A stretch of 64,000 nucleotides of DNA from assembly GCA_026929865.2 (NCBI GenBank), contig CM049406.2, positions 28,807,001-28,871,000 of the forward strand. The letters are read 5' to 3'. This stretch comes from Hyperoplus lanceolatus (lineage: Eukaryota > Chordata > Actinopteri > Uranoscopiformes > Ammodytidae). The position numbers and the translations under genes are program-made. Of this stretch, positions 1 to 11,361 are shown piece after piece. How positions within the stretch are numbered: the first letter of the stretch is position 1; each line of letters opens with the position of its first letter. The notes beneath the pieces were generated by a model. It did no database searches, was not told the DNA's origin, and saw nothing but the letters and a program-made list of their open reading frames with translations.

Positions 1-1420
1 CTCCTTTTCTTTGTTTCAAACATAATTGCTTTCACACACAACACAACACACACAGTTTAATTAACGCAAAATCCCAAAATGGACCGCCAGTCTTGCCTGT
101 TGTGATCTTTGCTCTCCTCACTGGCAGACTGATCTGCTGTCAGTTGGCATTTTCACATACCAATTTCTTTAATGTCACATACACTGTTCTTCACTGCCAT
201 TTATTATGCAAGTGGAGCCAATGATTGTTTTCCATAAAGTGTCATTAATGATACAACCAAGTTTGCCCAATTAATTTGTGAACCTTATACACAAAAAGCT
301 ATAGGAGAGCTGTGAAAAAATCTCTTAGTGCAAGTAAAACACATTACAATAATACCTTTTATCTATCTCTATGCCTAAAGCAACATTATAGCAAATGTAC
401 ATCATTCCCAATGCTATGTTTTATTTGGCCTTGAGGACAGTGCTTAAGTAACACTTGTTTGCCTGTTTATAGCTCAATTTATTTATTTAGGGTGTAACCC
501 CCGCTTTCACTAATGCAGCAATTTCACAGGCTGTAGTTGAAGTTGAATCGGCTCCTTTCGTTAACAGTTTCAACAAACACTGAAAGGTCTAACCACCATG
601 AAGGTAGGGTTAGAGTAATGACAAGGCTGTTGTACTAGACCAAACTAGATTTAGCTTGGTGTTCTTCACATTTTACTCTCAGACAGAACGAAGCAAGGAT
701 GTATACAAACATTTTGGGATAAGATACAATTATTTATATAAAAGATAATAATAATAAATCATGCCTGACTTTATTGTCTCTTCTACGTCTCCTTCTACGT
801 CTCCTCCTGATGTGTGTAAAGCTTCAAAGTTGGGAAAGCTGGGAGTTTACTGCCAGGAACATGAAAAAGGAACACATCACACAGATGAAAGACAGCAGAG
901 ATCCAGGAAAGTTGTATAGCAGGTAAGATCACAGGATGCTCTACAACATTGTCTCAAACCAGATCAATACTTACACTACTGGGATTTGGACCCATCTCAG
1001 AATCAACTCACGTGGACTCGACTTTGGCAGCTCCCTAGGCATTTCTGTGGCTTGAGTAATGAGGGCTGCCTATATTTCCTTACTGCAACCCTCTGTGATG
1101 CTTGGGTAAAGGTTTGCACTATTTTTAAGGCTACTCTTCAAAGGCAAGGAATTTCCCAAATGAGGCTGACCTTAATAAATCCAAAAAAGTACATCATAAA
1201 CCTGTGTTAATACACTTCTCCATTGAGGGTGGAATCAGCGATTCCGGAGAATGCTTGTTGTCAAAATCTAATTTTTTCAAAAGAAACTTAAATATAAGTT
1301 TATAACTTATGTAAATCTTGAAAATTGCTGTTGACAGATGCTCTCCATCCAATCTGATGCTGAATCTGAACCTTGAGCTATTTTGCGAAGAGGAATGGAC
1401 AAAATATATCAGTCTGTAGA
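1..1420. other. AT-rich stretch without recognised gene
   Basis: I see no open frame with a recognisable domain, no terminal inverted repeats and no RNA gene here. It is ordinary AT-rich sequence with short A/T runs. Confidence 0.5.
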
Positions 1421-1424
1421 TGTG

Positions 1425-1565
1425 CAAAGCTGGTAGAGAAATACTCCAATTGATTTGCAGCTGTAATGGCAGCGATAGGTGGTTCTACAAAGCATTGACT
1501 CAGGGGGCTGAATACTTTTGCACGCCACACTTTTCGTTTTTTTATTTATTAAAAAAATTAAAACC
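1425..1565 (+). mobile_element. Remnant of Tc1-like transposon 3' coding end
   Basis: The stretch around 1455-1530 (ggtggttctacaaag, then gactcagggggctgaatac) resembles the end of the transposase gene and adjoining sequence common in fish Tc1-like elements. No inverted repeat or transposase ORF survives around it. The match is from memory of the family, so treat it as a decayed fragment. Confidence 0.35.
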
Positions 1566-2430
1566 ACCTTTAAATGCTTAAGCTATAAGGATAAATGTGC
1601 AACCACTTGCTATTAGAACCATGACTTGCTTCGAACATAGAATAATTGTGTCTGGGGGCAGTGCTACACGTCCCACTGAAAAAAAACGGTGCAAAAGCTA
1701 CACTAAATCTGGCCCCCCTGGTTTATATGTCGGCATTAAACAATTGCATAAACTTCCAATTACCCTGGGCCCCCTCAAAACAAGATGAATGTCCTCTAAT
1801 ATATGGAGTGCAAGGTGTTTTTTTTTTTTTTTGTAAGATGAAAAGCCAATTTCCTGGGTTGTCAGGGAGCAAACAAGAACCTAACGCGCACTGTCACATT
1901 ACATCAGGCCGCTGGTTTATCTGCTGGAGAACGCAAAGAGAGGAGCAGAGAGAAGGGAAGAGTGACAGAGAGAGAGAGAGAGAGAGGACTGCACTGGCCA
2001 ACTTGAGCAGCCTATTTTTCTCCTCCGTACCCCATAATGAGGTGGAGAAGGAGTCACTCTGCATCAGGTTAATAAACAGTTATTCATCTTCGGCGTGGCA
2101 CCCAGGAAACAGGAGCTGGGTTCGCCCTTGGGCTAATCTTCAGGCCGGTGGAAAACAGCCAATCCATCAGAGCACTATTTAAGACGGCACACCGCAAAAA
2201 ACTTTCTGGACCTCCGCAAATAGAGAGAGAGAAAGAGAGAGAAAATGAGAGAGTGATTGAAGAGGGAATAGATGACATAGTGGAAGAGATGGAGGGAAGA
2301 TAAGGTTGAGAGAAACAGGGAGGGAGAGAAAGGGGCGAGAGGGGTTGTGCTGCTAGTCTTGTGGTGATTTATGATGTTTAGAAAAGTCAGACTGTTTGAA
2401 TTAATGAGGTAGAATTGGTGAGAACGACTG

Positions 2431-2435
<5 letters not shown>
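1566..2435. other. No gene seen; purine-rich low complexity
   Basis: Holds a T-run near 1819-1832, GA-rich tracts at 1968-1984 and 2222-2340, and no supported gene. The ORFs here are low complexity and have no family resemblance. Confidence 0.5.

Positions 2436-2523
<88 letters not shown>
2436..2523. repeat. (TG)n microsatellite
   Basis: An uninterrupted TG dinucleotide run of about 88 bp. It produces artificial Cys-Val and Thr-His reading frames on both strands that should not be read as genes. Confidence 0.97.
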
Positions 2524-2524
<1 letters not shown>

Positions 2525-3114
2525 ATATGTGCACCCGAAGGTTGTTTGACACAGTCATCAATAATGTGGTAGATTTGGGGGTTTTGAAAATTACATTCAA
2601 ATTGCAATATTACAAATGTATCCAGGGAGATGATTCCTGTTTGGAGAAAGCGTGAGAGGGAGACATACATTGGAATGCAAAGTTAGAGCTTGTTTGACCT
2701 TGGCTGAGCGAGGCACAGGCAAACTGAGTTGTTTTGCATTAAGTGGTTGATTATAACTCTATCAACAGATCTGAAATGCAGGTCTTATACAGCTCGTCAG
2801 TTTCCCACGACAGCTTGCAAAATTAATAAATAAATAACTGATTTCTCATATTGCTTTCCAAGACTCACTTGGCAAACCCATTCATTACCTCCGTCCAAGA
2901 ATAGACAAGGTCATATTACAAATTCACGAGCATTGTAGCAGTTCATTTTTTTTGTCAGCATTTTGTTAACAAACTGCAATGAAGAATCACTTTTTACCCT
3001 GACATTATTGCCAGTCCAAAAATATTGCCTTCTACAGCATGTGACAAAACATGGTAAATGAATAATGTCTTCCTCTGTAACATTTTTAAAGGTTGAACTC
3101 TTCAGTAGTATATA
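2524..3114. other. No gene seen
   Basis: Unassigned AT-rich sequence between the TG repeat and the hAT element; no domain, RNA or inverted repeat recognised. Confidence 0.45.
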
Positions 3115-3122
3115 ACCTACAA

Positions 3123-4421
3123 CAGTGGTTCTCAACCCGTGGGGGGCGCGGACACTCTACCGGGGGGGGCGCGAGGGGGATGGAAAAAAAAATAAAAAAA
3201 TCTTAATTTTTTTTTTTTTGTAATTTAAATTTTTTTCCTGATATGTAGCCTAGTTCAGAGATGATATGTATTTTTTTTCTTTCTTAACTTTTTTTGATAG
3301 GTAGTTGCCAAGTTCATCACTCAAACACTCCAATCCACTGATATGAGATCAGTTTGCAATTTTCAAGTACTGAATTAATGGTAGGACTGTGGCCACTAGA
3401 ACTGGTCTCTGATCAGCAAAGGTCTTGAAAACAGCATAAGTCTTGAAAACAGCATAAGTGTGCTTGTGACATGCGTGCCACCCATGCACGTGTATGGGCA
3501 CGTGTCCCAGCAGATTTTTGAAATCTGAATAAAAAAATTTAAGTTTGTAGTTAGCAAGTGTAACATGTTCTTAGGGCAGAATTTCATAAATAAAGGTTTA
3601 TTTTTTTAGCAAGATATTTGGTCAAAAGCTAGTTCATCCGTCCCTCTGTCCAGTTGTTAGGCATCTGGCTGCTAGCAAGTTATGTTGTCTTGCTAATTTT
3701 ACTATTCATCTGAACTGAAATAAATATTGACTTTTTCCTTTATTATCTTCGCCAGAATGCACCAGAATGCTTAGATTACATGTTAAAAACACAAAAAAAT
3801 CTTCTGGGGGGGATGCCCCCAGATCCCCCTTCAGGGGTTTAGTTTTCTGACAAACATTACAATGGATACTAACATGATTTGGGCATTTGGGATTATAAAT
3901 TATCTTTGAATTGGTTGTACAGCATATCACATGCTATTCATTCAGGGGTGCGATGGCCACCCCACTCTAGCTCTGTGGCCCACCTTGGCCACCCCAGTCA
4001 ACATTTCCTGGAATCGCCACTGAGACACACACAACTCCGCATTCAGGCTGCACAGCACATTAATCGCAGGTAGCATTTTGAGCTAAATCTGGCCACTTTC
4101 CAAATCCAAGAATCAATAGTTGAAACATTCTCTGAACTGGGTTGTCAGACAGCAGTGTTTCCCATTGATCATAGACTTAGTTTTGTGAAGCTTTTTCATA
4201 ACAGGTATACCTATTGTAGAATTTATTCTGTGTATGCTCTATTTAGGCTATTATTTTCCTCTCTTGTAAGGAGATTTAAAAAAAAAAAAAACATTTCCTC
4301 AGTGTCTCATTGATACAATCTCATAATTAGCTTTTAAACTGCACCAGAATTTAACATTAAACCCAATGTTCAACTCAAAGGTGCGCCACTGGCCTAGCCC
4401 TTGTGATAATAACAATAATAG

Positions 4422-4460
<39 letters not shown>

Positions 4461-4581
4461 GTGTAGGGTGGTGTGTGTGTGTGTGTGTGTGGGGGGGGGG
4501 GTTGTCAGGGTCGGTGGGGGGGCCCAACTGCAATGACCCAGCTTTGGGGGGGCCCAGCTTGCAGAAGGTTGAGAACCCCTG
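3123..4581. mobile_element. Non-autonomous hAT element with 8-bp TSD
   Basis: It begins CAGTGGTTCTCAACC and ends GGTTGAGAACCCCTG, a clear terminal inverted repeat. It is flanked on both sides by the identical octamer ACCTACAA (3115-3122 and 4582-4589). CAG...CTG ends and an 8-bp duplication are the signature of the hAT superfamily. The 1,459-bp body has no transposase frame. It contains an ATCT microsatellite and G-rich runs near its right end. Its middle (about 3685-3840) resembles 40665-40825 inside the element at 38586-41275, so the two probably belong to one family. Confidence 0.92.
4424..4501. repeat. (ATCT)n, (TG)n and G-run low complexity
   Basis: About nine ATCT units (4424-4461), a short TG run (4471-4490) and an 11-base G run, all inside the hAT element at 3123-4581. 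Confidence 0.95.
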
Positions 4582-4711
4582 ACCTACAACAACCTGCATA
4601 GTGACATGAGTTCAAACTATTTTGTTAACAAAAATTGTAACAATAATTATTCATTGACGACCATCTTTCCACAAGTAAAAATAATACAATTCAAATTCAA
4701 AGCCTAGACAT

Positions 4712-4883
4712 ATGGGGCACTCTTGTGGCTCACACAGTGTGTACCATTAAGACTGGTTCCTTGTTGCACCGGCCCGGGTTTGACTCCGTCTCAGGCCCTT
4801 TGCTGCATGTCTCCCCATCTCTAGCTGTCCCTTTTTTTATCAAATAACGTTGAAAACGCCAATAAAAATCCAAAAAAAAAAAG
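4712..4883 (+). mobile_element. tRNA-derived SINE with A-tail
   Basis: A box-B-like GGGTTTGACTCC lies at 4776-4787. It is followed by the teleost SINE body (ctttgctgcatgtctcccc), a short 3' region and an A-rich tail ending at 4883. This order (tRNA-like head, body, A tail) is typical of percomorph fish SINEs. The next TTAA element starts in the tail itself, so it inserted at or beside the SINE end. Confidence 0.75.
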
Positions 4884-4887
4884 TTAA

Positions 4888-5809
4888 AGCTACTACGAGT
4901 AAGTCGGCACGTTGGCGACACCTTTGAACAAAAGCGGTAGTATTATTACGACGCCAGCTGTCGTGAAGCTGTTTTGTAGCTCGTCCAGGGAGTGCAAGAG
5001 TCAAATAATCAGGAAGCAATATGGTGCGTGTCCGTGTGTTGAAAGTGTGAGGGCACCGGACTCTTTTTGGCTCCGTGAGTCTATGGGTGACACAGCATCA
5101 ACTAATGGCAGTAAGTGCTAAACACACCTGATTGCAATGAGTTGATGCATTGTCACCTCTCACGGAGCTGAACGAGTCCCCGTGTCCTCACACAAAGCGA
5201 ATGAACGAGAGATGGCAGTTAGTTAGTATGGATCACGATGAGGTAAAGTGTTGTTGTAAATAATGACTATTTCAGATGAATAATGGTCATCTGATGATGC
5301 TGGTGAGGCAAAGTAAACTTTGTTTTAGTAGGCTACCGCTCATTCATTTAGGAGTAAACACTGCAGTCTAGTTTCGCTGCGTGAAATTGTGTATACGTTG
5401 CTTGGCAACGCCCTCCCGCCCGACTATCACTCTCCCTTTTAGCTTTTCTTCATTGCATTTTCTTTTCTTTCTTTGATGGTTCAGCCCCGTTATCAGTCAT
5501 TATGACGACAAATAACTGTCTCAAACAAGGCTCCCGCTCCCCTTCCCTCACCTGGAGGGATAGGCTTCTCAATTCACGTTCCTGCGCCACACTGAAATCT
5601 GCGACCAATACGGATATGTGACCATAGAGCATGCACGCGTGAACCGAAAATCGGACTGGGTGTACGACCAGATCAAATGCAGTAATAAAAACTATATAAA
5701 AACGTCTTTCTTTGCACTGATGGTCTCGTTTGCTGTTAAAGGTAATTTATGATTATGAGAGGAAACATGAGGCTGTTTAAAAGATATTTAAATGTTACTC
5801 GTAGCCGCT
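4888..5809. mobile_element. TTAA-flanked inverted-repeat element
   Basis: The ends AGCTACTACGAGTAA and TTACTCGTAGCCGCT are near-perfect inverted repeats, each directly flanked by TTAA (4884-4887 and 5810-5813). A TTAA target duplication is used by piggyBac and Kolobok transposons. There is no transposase in the 922-bp body, so this is a non-autonomous copy; which superfamily mobilised it is not decided by the sequence. Confidence 0.82.
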
Positions 5810-5813
5810 TTAA

Positions 5814-7105
5814 ATGTATGACAAAATGTTTAATGTAAAACCATGATATGAAATAGTTAACACACACATTTAACCTGACAGGTAAAATAGTATCTCAACG
5901 ACCCAATACAATCTGTTCTTCAGTAGTTGATTTAACTCCTTGACCTATCCAAAGGGATATTGTTGGGAAGAAAACACTACTTCACGTGCCCATAGTGAGA
6001 TATTTATCGTTAACTTCCTAGTAGGAGGTGGATTGAAAAGGCGTACTATTAAAAGACAGTGATATTCAGCCGATCTCTTTTTTAGCTTCTGCATAAAATA
6101 ACTCATCCAAATGGTATAAAGCTGAACCAAATCAGGTAAACTTAACACATTGTGAAAGTACAAGAACATCAAGTCAGTGTTGTGTACTTTTCAACTGTAT
6201 TTTAACCATAAAACACATATATAAAAAAATCCTATTTGGTGCCACATAAATCTGGGTACATAGAGCCCTGGGAACAAAAAACATGCTTCTCTTGCCTTCA
6301 TTCTTGGCTTGTCCAGGGCAATGTTAAAGTTGGAGAATGAACACAGGCCTGCAACCACCTCATCAGACTCACTCTCCACTCACAGAGATCCCTGTCTTTG
6401 TTGTCCTGCCCTGGCATCATTCTCCATCAATCTGACATATGCGCAAGCAGGAGAAGATGTCGTTTTCTTAGTTGCCGGAGGCTTGTCTGTGTGCATTTTG
6501 GCAGATGATCACTTATGGAGGCAGGCAGCTTTCTTCCCCCTCTGAATGTTCATCTTTTCATATTTGTCATAGGGGACATCTTATCTTTGACCATGGTACT
6601 TTTTTTGTTATTTTGGCTCTGTGCGTGAATTTTAAAAGTCTGGAAGCTATTGGACCAATTCAAAAAGCTTAAATGAATTGATCTCATTTAATATTCTGTT
6701 GCAAAACCTTTGCAGTCAATAAGAGGATTAAGTCTGCCTGCGATTTTTTTCAGACGAGCCTGATGTCATGTTGGATGGGCCTTTTGCCCTCTGTCCGGTC
6801 TTTAGCATTGAAGGCACATACTCAGTTGGAGGTGACTGATTTAGACATTTCTTGTCAGAAGAAACATCTTGGTTGCATAATCTTGATCCTAAGCCCTACA
6901 TAGAGTGAAAGCTGGCTGATGCTTTGATTAAAACAAAGGGACAGACATTTGAACGATATGCAGGTATGTGGTTGATGGCAGTCATTGTCTATAGAGGGTT
7001 AAGCAGAATGTTCTGGAGGGCCTACAGAAAAAGTCAATATGTCGCTCTGCACTTTATGGCAAACAAAAATACAGTCCAGAAGATAGGTGTTGTTTGTGCA
7101 TTGGA
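5814..7105. other. No gene seen
   Basis: Unassigned, moderately AT-rich sequence. ORFs up to 90 codons show no recognisable domain and no splice-supported continuity. Confidence 0.45.
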
Positions 7106-7345
7106 TTCTGACTTCTATACTACTGGAATCTTTTTGAGTACTACCTTTAAATTCTCTTTCCTGCTGGTTTGTTACTGTGTGTGCAGTGTTGGTTAACATT
7201 TATTGACTGTTTCTGCTGTGTTGGTTAACATTTATTGACTGCAACCGCTGTGTTGGTTAACATATATTTTGACTGCTTTGTTTGGACTACCTTGCTTATC
7301 TGTCTGGATTAAGCAAGGACCTTACTGTTGCATTACCTACATTTC
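7106..7345 (+). repeat. Dispersed repeat, copy 1 (unclassified)
   Basis: About 240 bp that recur, nearly identical, at 17291-17845, where the copy is split by a small hAT. The unit itself holds repeats of tgtgttggttaacat. The ends are undefined and I cannot assign it to a superfamily; an LTR or MITE fragment are both possible. Confidence 0.7.
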
Positions 7346-7554
7346 TATTTAACGTTGTCAAGTTAGGGTTACATATAATTACAACTAAGGTTAATTTTCT
7401 GCTACTTGGCAAGGTTTTGTAAGGTTTTTGGCTAAGGCTTTTTGGCCATTAGCTGCTGGGCATTCAGATTGGTTTCTATAGTTGGCCAATCAAAACAGGG
7501 GCGTGGTCTCCACAGCTGAGTTAGGTTATAAACAAGGCCCCAGCTGAAAAATAT
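7346..7554. other. No gene seen
   Basis: Unassigned sequence left of the LINE fragment. Confidence 0.4.
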
Positions 7555-7586
7555 TAGTGGAGAGGATTACATGGGCTGTACATATT

Positions 7587-8369
7587 GGCCGTGTCTGAAC
7601 TGCCATACTAGCGTCCTACATCCTACATACTCACCATCTATATACTGCATACTCTCTACTCAAAGATCGATTGTGTATGCGAGCTGCGTCTAAAACGTTC
7701 TCAGTTGAAGTATACTCAAGCGATGAAGAATTTCTTCTTCTTCTTATAAGATTCAGGCAGTTTAGACACTGTTAAGCTTATAACCGCCCTCTACAGGTTA
7801 GATATTGAACTAGATTTTTACAGTCCTGTGTTCATCATCTGTGTTTTAGACCTCTTGTTTTATAATAATGATGTTTTGAGGCGGAGGATCCCTCCGACGC
7901 TCTCTGTCCGGCTCATCAGCACTCAGCTGTCTGTGAGTTGAGCTGGACGAGCCGCGGTGTGTGGAACAGCGATCTGTTCTGATCTCTCTCCACTATCAGA
8001 CTCACAACACTCATTTCACTTAGTAACTCTAATGTTGTTAGGTATTTATCTTCATCTCTTATCTATTGTAAGAGTGTATGAATGACTGCACGTACAGTTG
8101 TCAGATCGCGGAACCCCAAACAATGTTGTTGCCTAGCAACTTGCTCGAAAATATTTCATTTTCCTGGGCGGGTAGAATTGACCCAGTGCATTGTGGGGCG
8201 GTTGAGTAGGAAAAGTATACGATCGATTCATACCCAAAATCTTCCCGGAAGTTAGTACTCATCCGGGAATTTCTCACATACCCAAACTCGCATACCCAAC
8301 CGTCACATACTCAAATTGAAGTCAAAATGAGTATGAGTAGGACGTTAGTATGGCAGTTCAGACACGGCC
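7587..8369. mobile_element. MITE A: 783-bp inverted-repeat element in the LINE
   Basis: The ends GGCCGTGTCTGAACTGCCAT and its reverse complement form a long inverted repeat (about 40 bp with small differences). It is flanked by ATT on both sides (7584-7586, 8370-8372). Removing the insert and one ATT joins a LINE frame reading TWAVHI into KKVVDRCKK, which fixes the boundaries independently. There is no transposase. A 3-bp duplication points toward PIF/Harbinger-like mobilisation, but the superfamily is not proven. Confidence 0.9.
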
Positions 8370-8406
8370 ATTAAGAAGGTTGTGGACAGGTGCAAAAAAA
8401 TACTTA

Positions 8407-8815
8407 GGTTGCATTCTGAATCGCATACTCTTTCTTTTTTCTATTCTACATACTACATCCGACGATAAAAATAATCTAGTTAGGATGCAGTAGGCATACT
8501 ATTGGGACATACTTTACTCTCTTATTTCATCATAACATTGCGCCTTGATCTTGCCTCTTGCTTTTATATTCGTCGCATCCCCGTTTGTTTTCATATGGAG
8601 GCTTCGTCGATGCGACGTCACTTCACGTGCGCACTGGATTGTGGGTCAGAATTGCCCAAATAGGATACACTTTTCAACACTAACAATCTTGGCCGCATGA
8701 AGTAGGACATCCGGGTACTTCTAACCATCCTAAATCTGGCCACAAGAATCAGGACATCCTAAATCTTTTTTCTACATACTATATAGTAGAAAGTATGCGA
8801 TTCGGAACGCAACCA
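8407..8815. mobile_element. MITE B, copy 1
   Basis: The left end GGTTGCATTCTGAATCGCAT mirrors the right end, which reads atgcgattcggaacgcaacc. TTA flanks both sides (8404-8406, 8816-8818). It lies only 37 bp after MITE A, within the same LINE. A diverged relative is at about 25870-26213. The 409-bp body has no coding capacity. The TTA duplication fits PIF/Harbinger-type TWA targets. Confidence 0.85.
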
Positions 8816-9216
8816 TTATGTAATGAGACGTTTAGTTGGATATGATTTGGGGGGCAGATAGAACAGCGTTAAAGGCTGTATACACTGGGTTAGACTATGG
8901 CTGTGTAGTGTATGGGTCAGCAGCAAATACATCTCTTAAAAAAACAGATAACATACAGTTTCAGGCTTTGAGTGTATGTACAGGTGCAATAAAAACAACT
9001 CCAACAGCAGCACTAAAGGTAGAAATGGGGAAGAAGCCTCTAGAGTTGAGAAGAGTGCAGCTGTCCTTGAACTACTGGATTAACCTACGGGGCCATAGTC
9101 ATCCAGCACAAAGTACGTTAAAACCTTGTTGTGAAAAGGAGAGAAGGGAAACAAAAGGTTTTGGATGGATAGCGAACCCGAGAGCAGTACTATTTAGAAT
9201 TGATCAATTAAACGTA
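8816..9216 (+). pseudogene. LINE ORF2 fragment, between RT and RNase H
   Basis: The translation contains LDYGCVVYGSA and LELRRVQLSLNYWINL, which match the segment downstream of the reverse-transcriptase core in I-group LINE proteins. The frame runs from about 8836 to the Tc1 insertion at 9217, then resumes exactly at 10848. Frame slips near 8400 and 8850 show it is dead. The protein would have copied LINE RNA into DNA at a nicked target. Confidence 0.75.
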
Positions 9217-10845
9217 CACTCAACAAAAATATAAACACAACACTTTTGTTTTTGCTCCCATTTTTCATGAGATGGACTTAAAGATCTAAAATTCATTCCA
9301 GATACACAATATTACCATTTCTCTCAAACATTGTTCACAAATCTGTCTAAATGTGTGATAGTGAGCACTTCTGCTTTGCTGAGATAATCCATCCCACCTC
9401 ACAGGTGTGCCACATCAAGATGCTGATCTGACATCATGATTAGTGCACAGGTGTGCCTTAGACTGTCCACAATAAAAGGCCACTCTGAAATGTGCATTTT
9501 TTTGCTTTATTGGGGGTCTGGAGACTCAGAACCAGTCAGTATCTGGTGTGACCACCATTTGCCTCATGCAGTGCAACACATCTTCTTCGCATAGAGTTTA
9601 TCAGATTGTCAATTGTGGCCTGTGGAATGTTGGTCCACTCCTCTTCAATGGCTGTGCGAAGTTGCTGGATATTAGTGGGAAGTGGTGCACGCTGTCGTAT
9701 ACGCCGGTCAAGCACATCCCAAACATGCTCAATGGGTGACATGTCCAGTGAGTATGCTGGCCATGCAAGAACAGGGACATTTTCAGCTTCCAAGAACTGT
9801 GTACAGATCCTTGCAACATACGGCCGTGCATTATCTTGTTGAAACGTGAGGTGATGTTCATTGATGTATGGCACAACAATGGGCCTCAGGATCTCATCAC
9901 GGTATCTCTGTGCATTCAAAATGCCATCAATAAAATGCACCTGTGTTCTTCGTCCATAACAGATGCCTGCCCATACCATAACCCCACCACCACCATGGGC
10001 CACTTGATCCACAACATTGACATCAGCAAAGCGCTCACCCACACAACGCCACACGCTGTCTGCCATCTGCCCTGAACAATGTAAACCGAGATTCATCCGT
10101 GAAGAGAACACCTCTCCAACGTGCCAGACGCCATCAAATGTGAGCATTTGCCCACTCAAGTTTGTTACGGCGACGAGCTGGAGTCAGGTCAAGACCCCAA
10201 TGAGGACGACGAGCATGCAGTTGAGCTTCCCTGAGACGGTTTCTGACAGTTTGTGCAGAAATTGTTTGGTTATGCAAACCAATTGTTTCAGCAGCTGTCT
10301 CAGTGGCTGGTCCCAGACGATCTTGGAGGTGAACCTGCTGGATGTGGAGGTCCTGGGCTGGTGTGGTTACACGTGGTCTGCGGTTGTGAGGCCGGTTGGA
10401 TGTACTGCCATATTCTCTGAAACGCCTTTGGAGACGGCATGTGGTGGAGAAATGAACATTCAATGCAAGAGCAACAGATCTGTTTGACATTCCTGCTGTC
10501 AGCATGCCAATTGCACGCTCCCTCAATGCTTGTGGCATCTGTGGCATTTTGCTGTGAGACAAAACTGCACATTTCAGGGTGGCCTTTTATTGTGGACAGT
10601 CTAAGGCACACCTGTGCACTAATCATGATGTCAGATCAGCATCTTGATGTGGCACACCTGTGAGGTGGGATGGATTATCTCAGCAAAGCAGAAGTGCTCA
10701 CTATCACACATTTAGACAGATTTGTGAACAATGTTTGAGAGAAATGGTAATATTGTGTATCTGGAATGAATTTTAGATCTTTAAGTCCATCTCATGAAAA
10801 ATGGGAGCAAAAACAAAAGTGTTGCGTTTATATTTTTGTTGAGTG
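9217..10845 (-). mobile_element. Full-length Tc1-like transposon with TA target duplication
   Basis: It starts CACTCAACAAAAATATAAAC and ends with the inverted copy. The long inverted repeats of roughly 280 bp carry repeated transposase-site-like blocks and are flanked by TA (9215-9216, 10846-10847). Removing 1,629 bp plus one TA restores the LINE frame (QLNV into VPTVPMF), so both ends are certain. The transposase gene is on the minus strand and broken. A deleted relative is at 52496-53288. Confidence 0.96.
9536..10562 (-). pseudogene. Tc1-family transposase, broken
   Basis: The protein is read in two pieces. The first (10562-10134) has the paired-like helix-turn-helix DNA-binding region: ALRERAIGMLTAGMS, then a second HTH with a GRPR-type linker replaced by RRPRVT. 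The second (to 9536) has the catalytic half, with the central DN in FQQDNARPY and the final glutamate in SPIEHVWD, as expected for a DD34E enzyme. A TGA stop interrupts just before the first catalytic block near 10134. A 2-base loss near 10040 shifts the frame, and the second ORF's first residues are out of phase. The full family protein is about 340 residues. It is inactive as it stands. Confidence 0.9.
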
Positions 10846-11010
10846 TAGTTCCCACAGTACCGATGTTTATAATTCCACCTTGGATTTTGCCAGATGCTAC
10901 AGTAGATTTATCATTATTAGAATACAAAAACAAAAATAAACAATTAATACAGGAGTACATAGACACATTATATAGCTATGTTCAAATTTATACAGATGAG
11001 TCTAAGGACT

Positions 11011-11014
<4 letters not shown>
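10846..11014 (+). pseudogene. LINE fragment: start of RNase H domain
   Basis: The frame continues from the left of the Tc1 element through WILPDATVDLSLLEYK to QIYTDESKDSE. The YTD.SKD motif is the first RNase H block with its catalytic aspartate. A TG microsatellite and then foreign sequence follow; the domain resumes 4.7 kb later at about 15726. Confidence 0.75.
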
Positions 11015-11083
<69 letters not shown>

Positions 11084-11090
11084 TGTGTGT
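11015..11090. repeat. (TG)n microsatellite
   Basis: A 76-bp TG run with one C substitution, sitting exactly at the break in the LINE RNase H domain. Confidence 0.97.
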
Positions 11091-11361
11091 TGGTTGCTGC
11101 ATGTGAGGAGATTGATTGACAAGAACAAAAATGAAACATTTCATATATTGGCTATCTATTGTAGTTATTTACAATATGAATCCTTAATCTAAATGTCACT
11201 AGGTGGACCAGTGAGGCATGCGGTACCGTAGTTCCACAAGGCGGAAAACCTAACATGAAAAAAACATTCCGCCAGTGCCAAAATGGAAAGGCTCTCTCCC
11301 AGAGTCAACTGGGGTACTACAACCAGTTGAATACTTTCGCCGCCTTCTACATAGAGACATA

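Noticed and set aside
2401..2655. ORFs rich in Cys-Val or Thr-His over the TG/CA repeats (also at 10794-11192 and 30210-30504)
   Set aside because: They are the automatic translation of dinucleotide repeats on both strands.
4776..4787. Box-B-like promoter suggesting a tRNA gene (also 23350-23360)
   Set aside because: No cloverleaf is visible, and the following body and A-tail mark them as SINEs.
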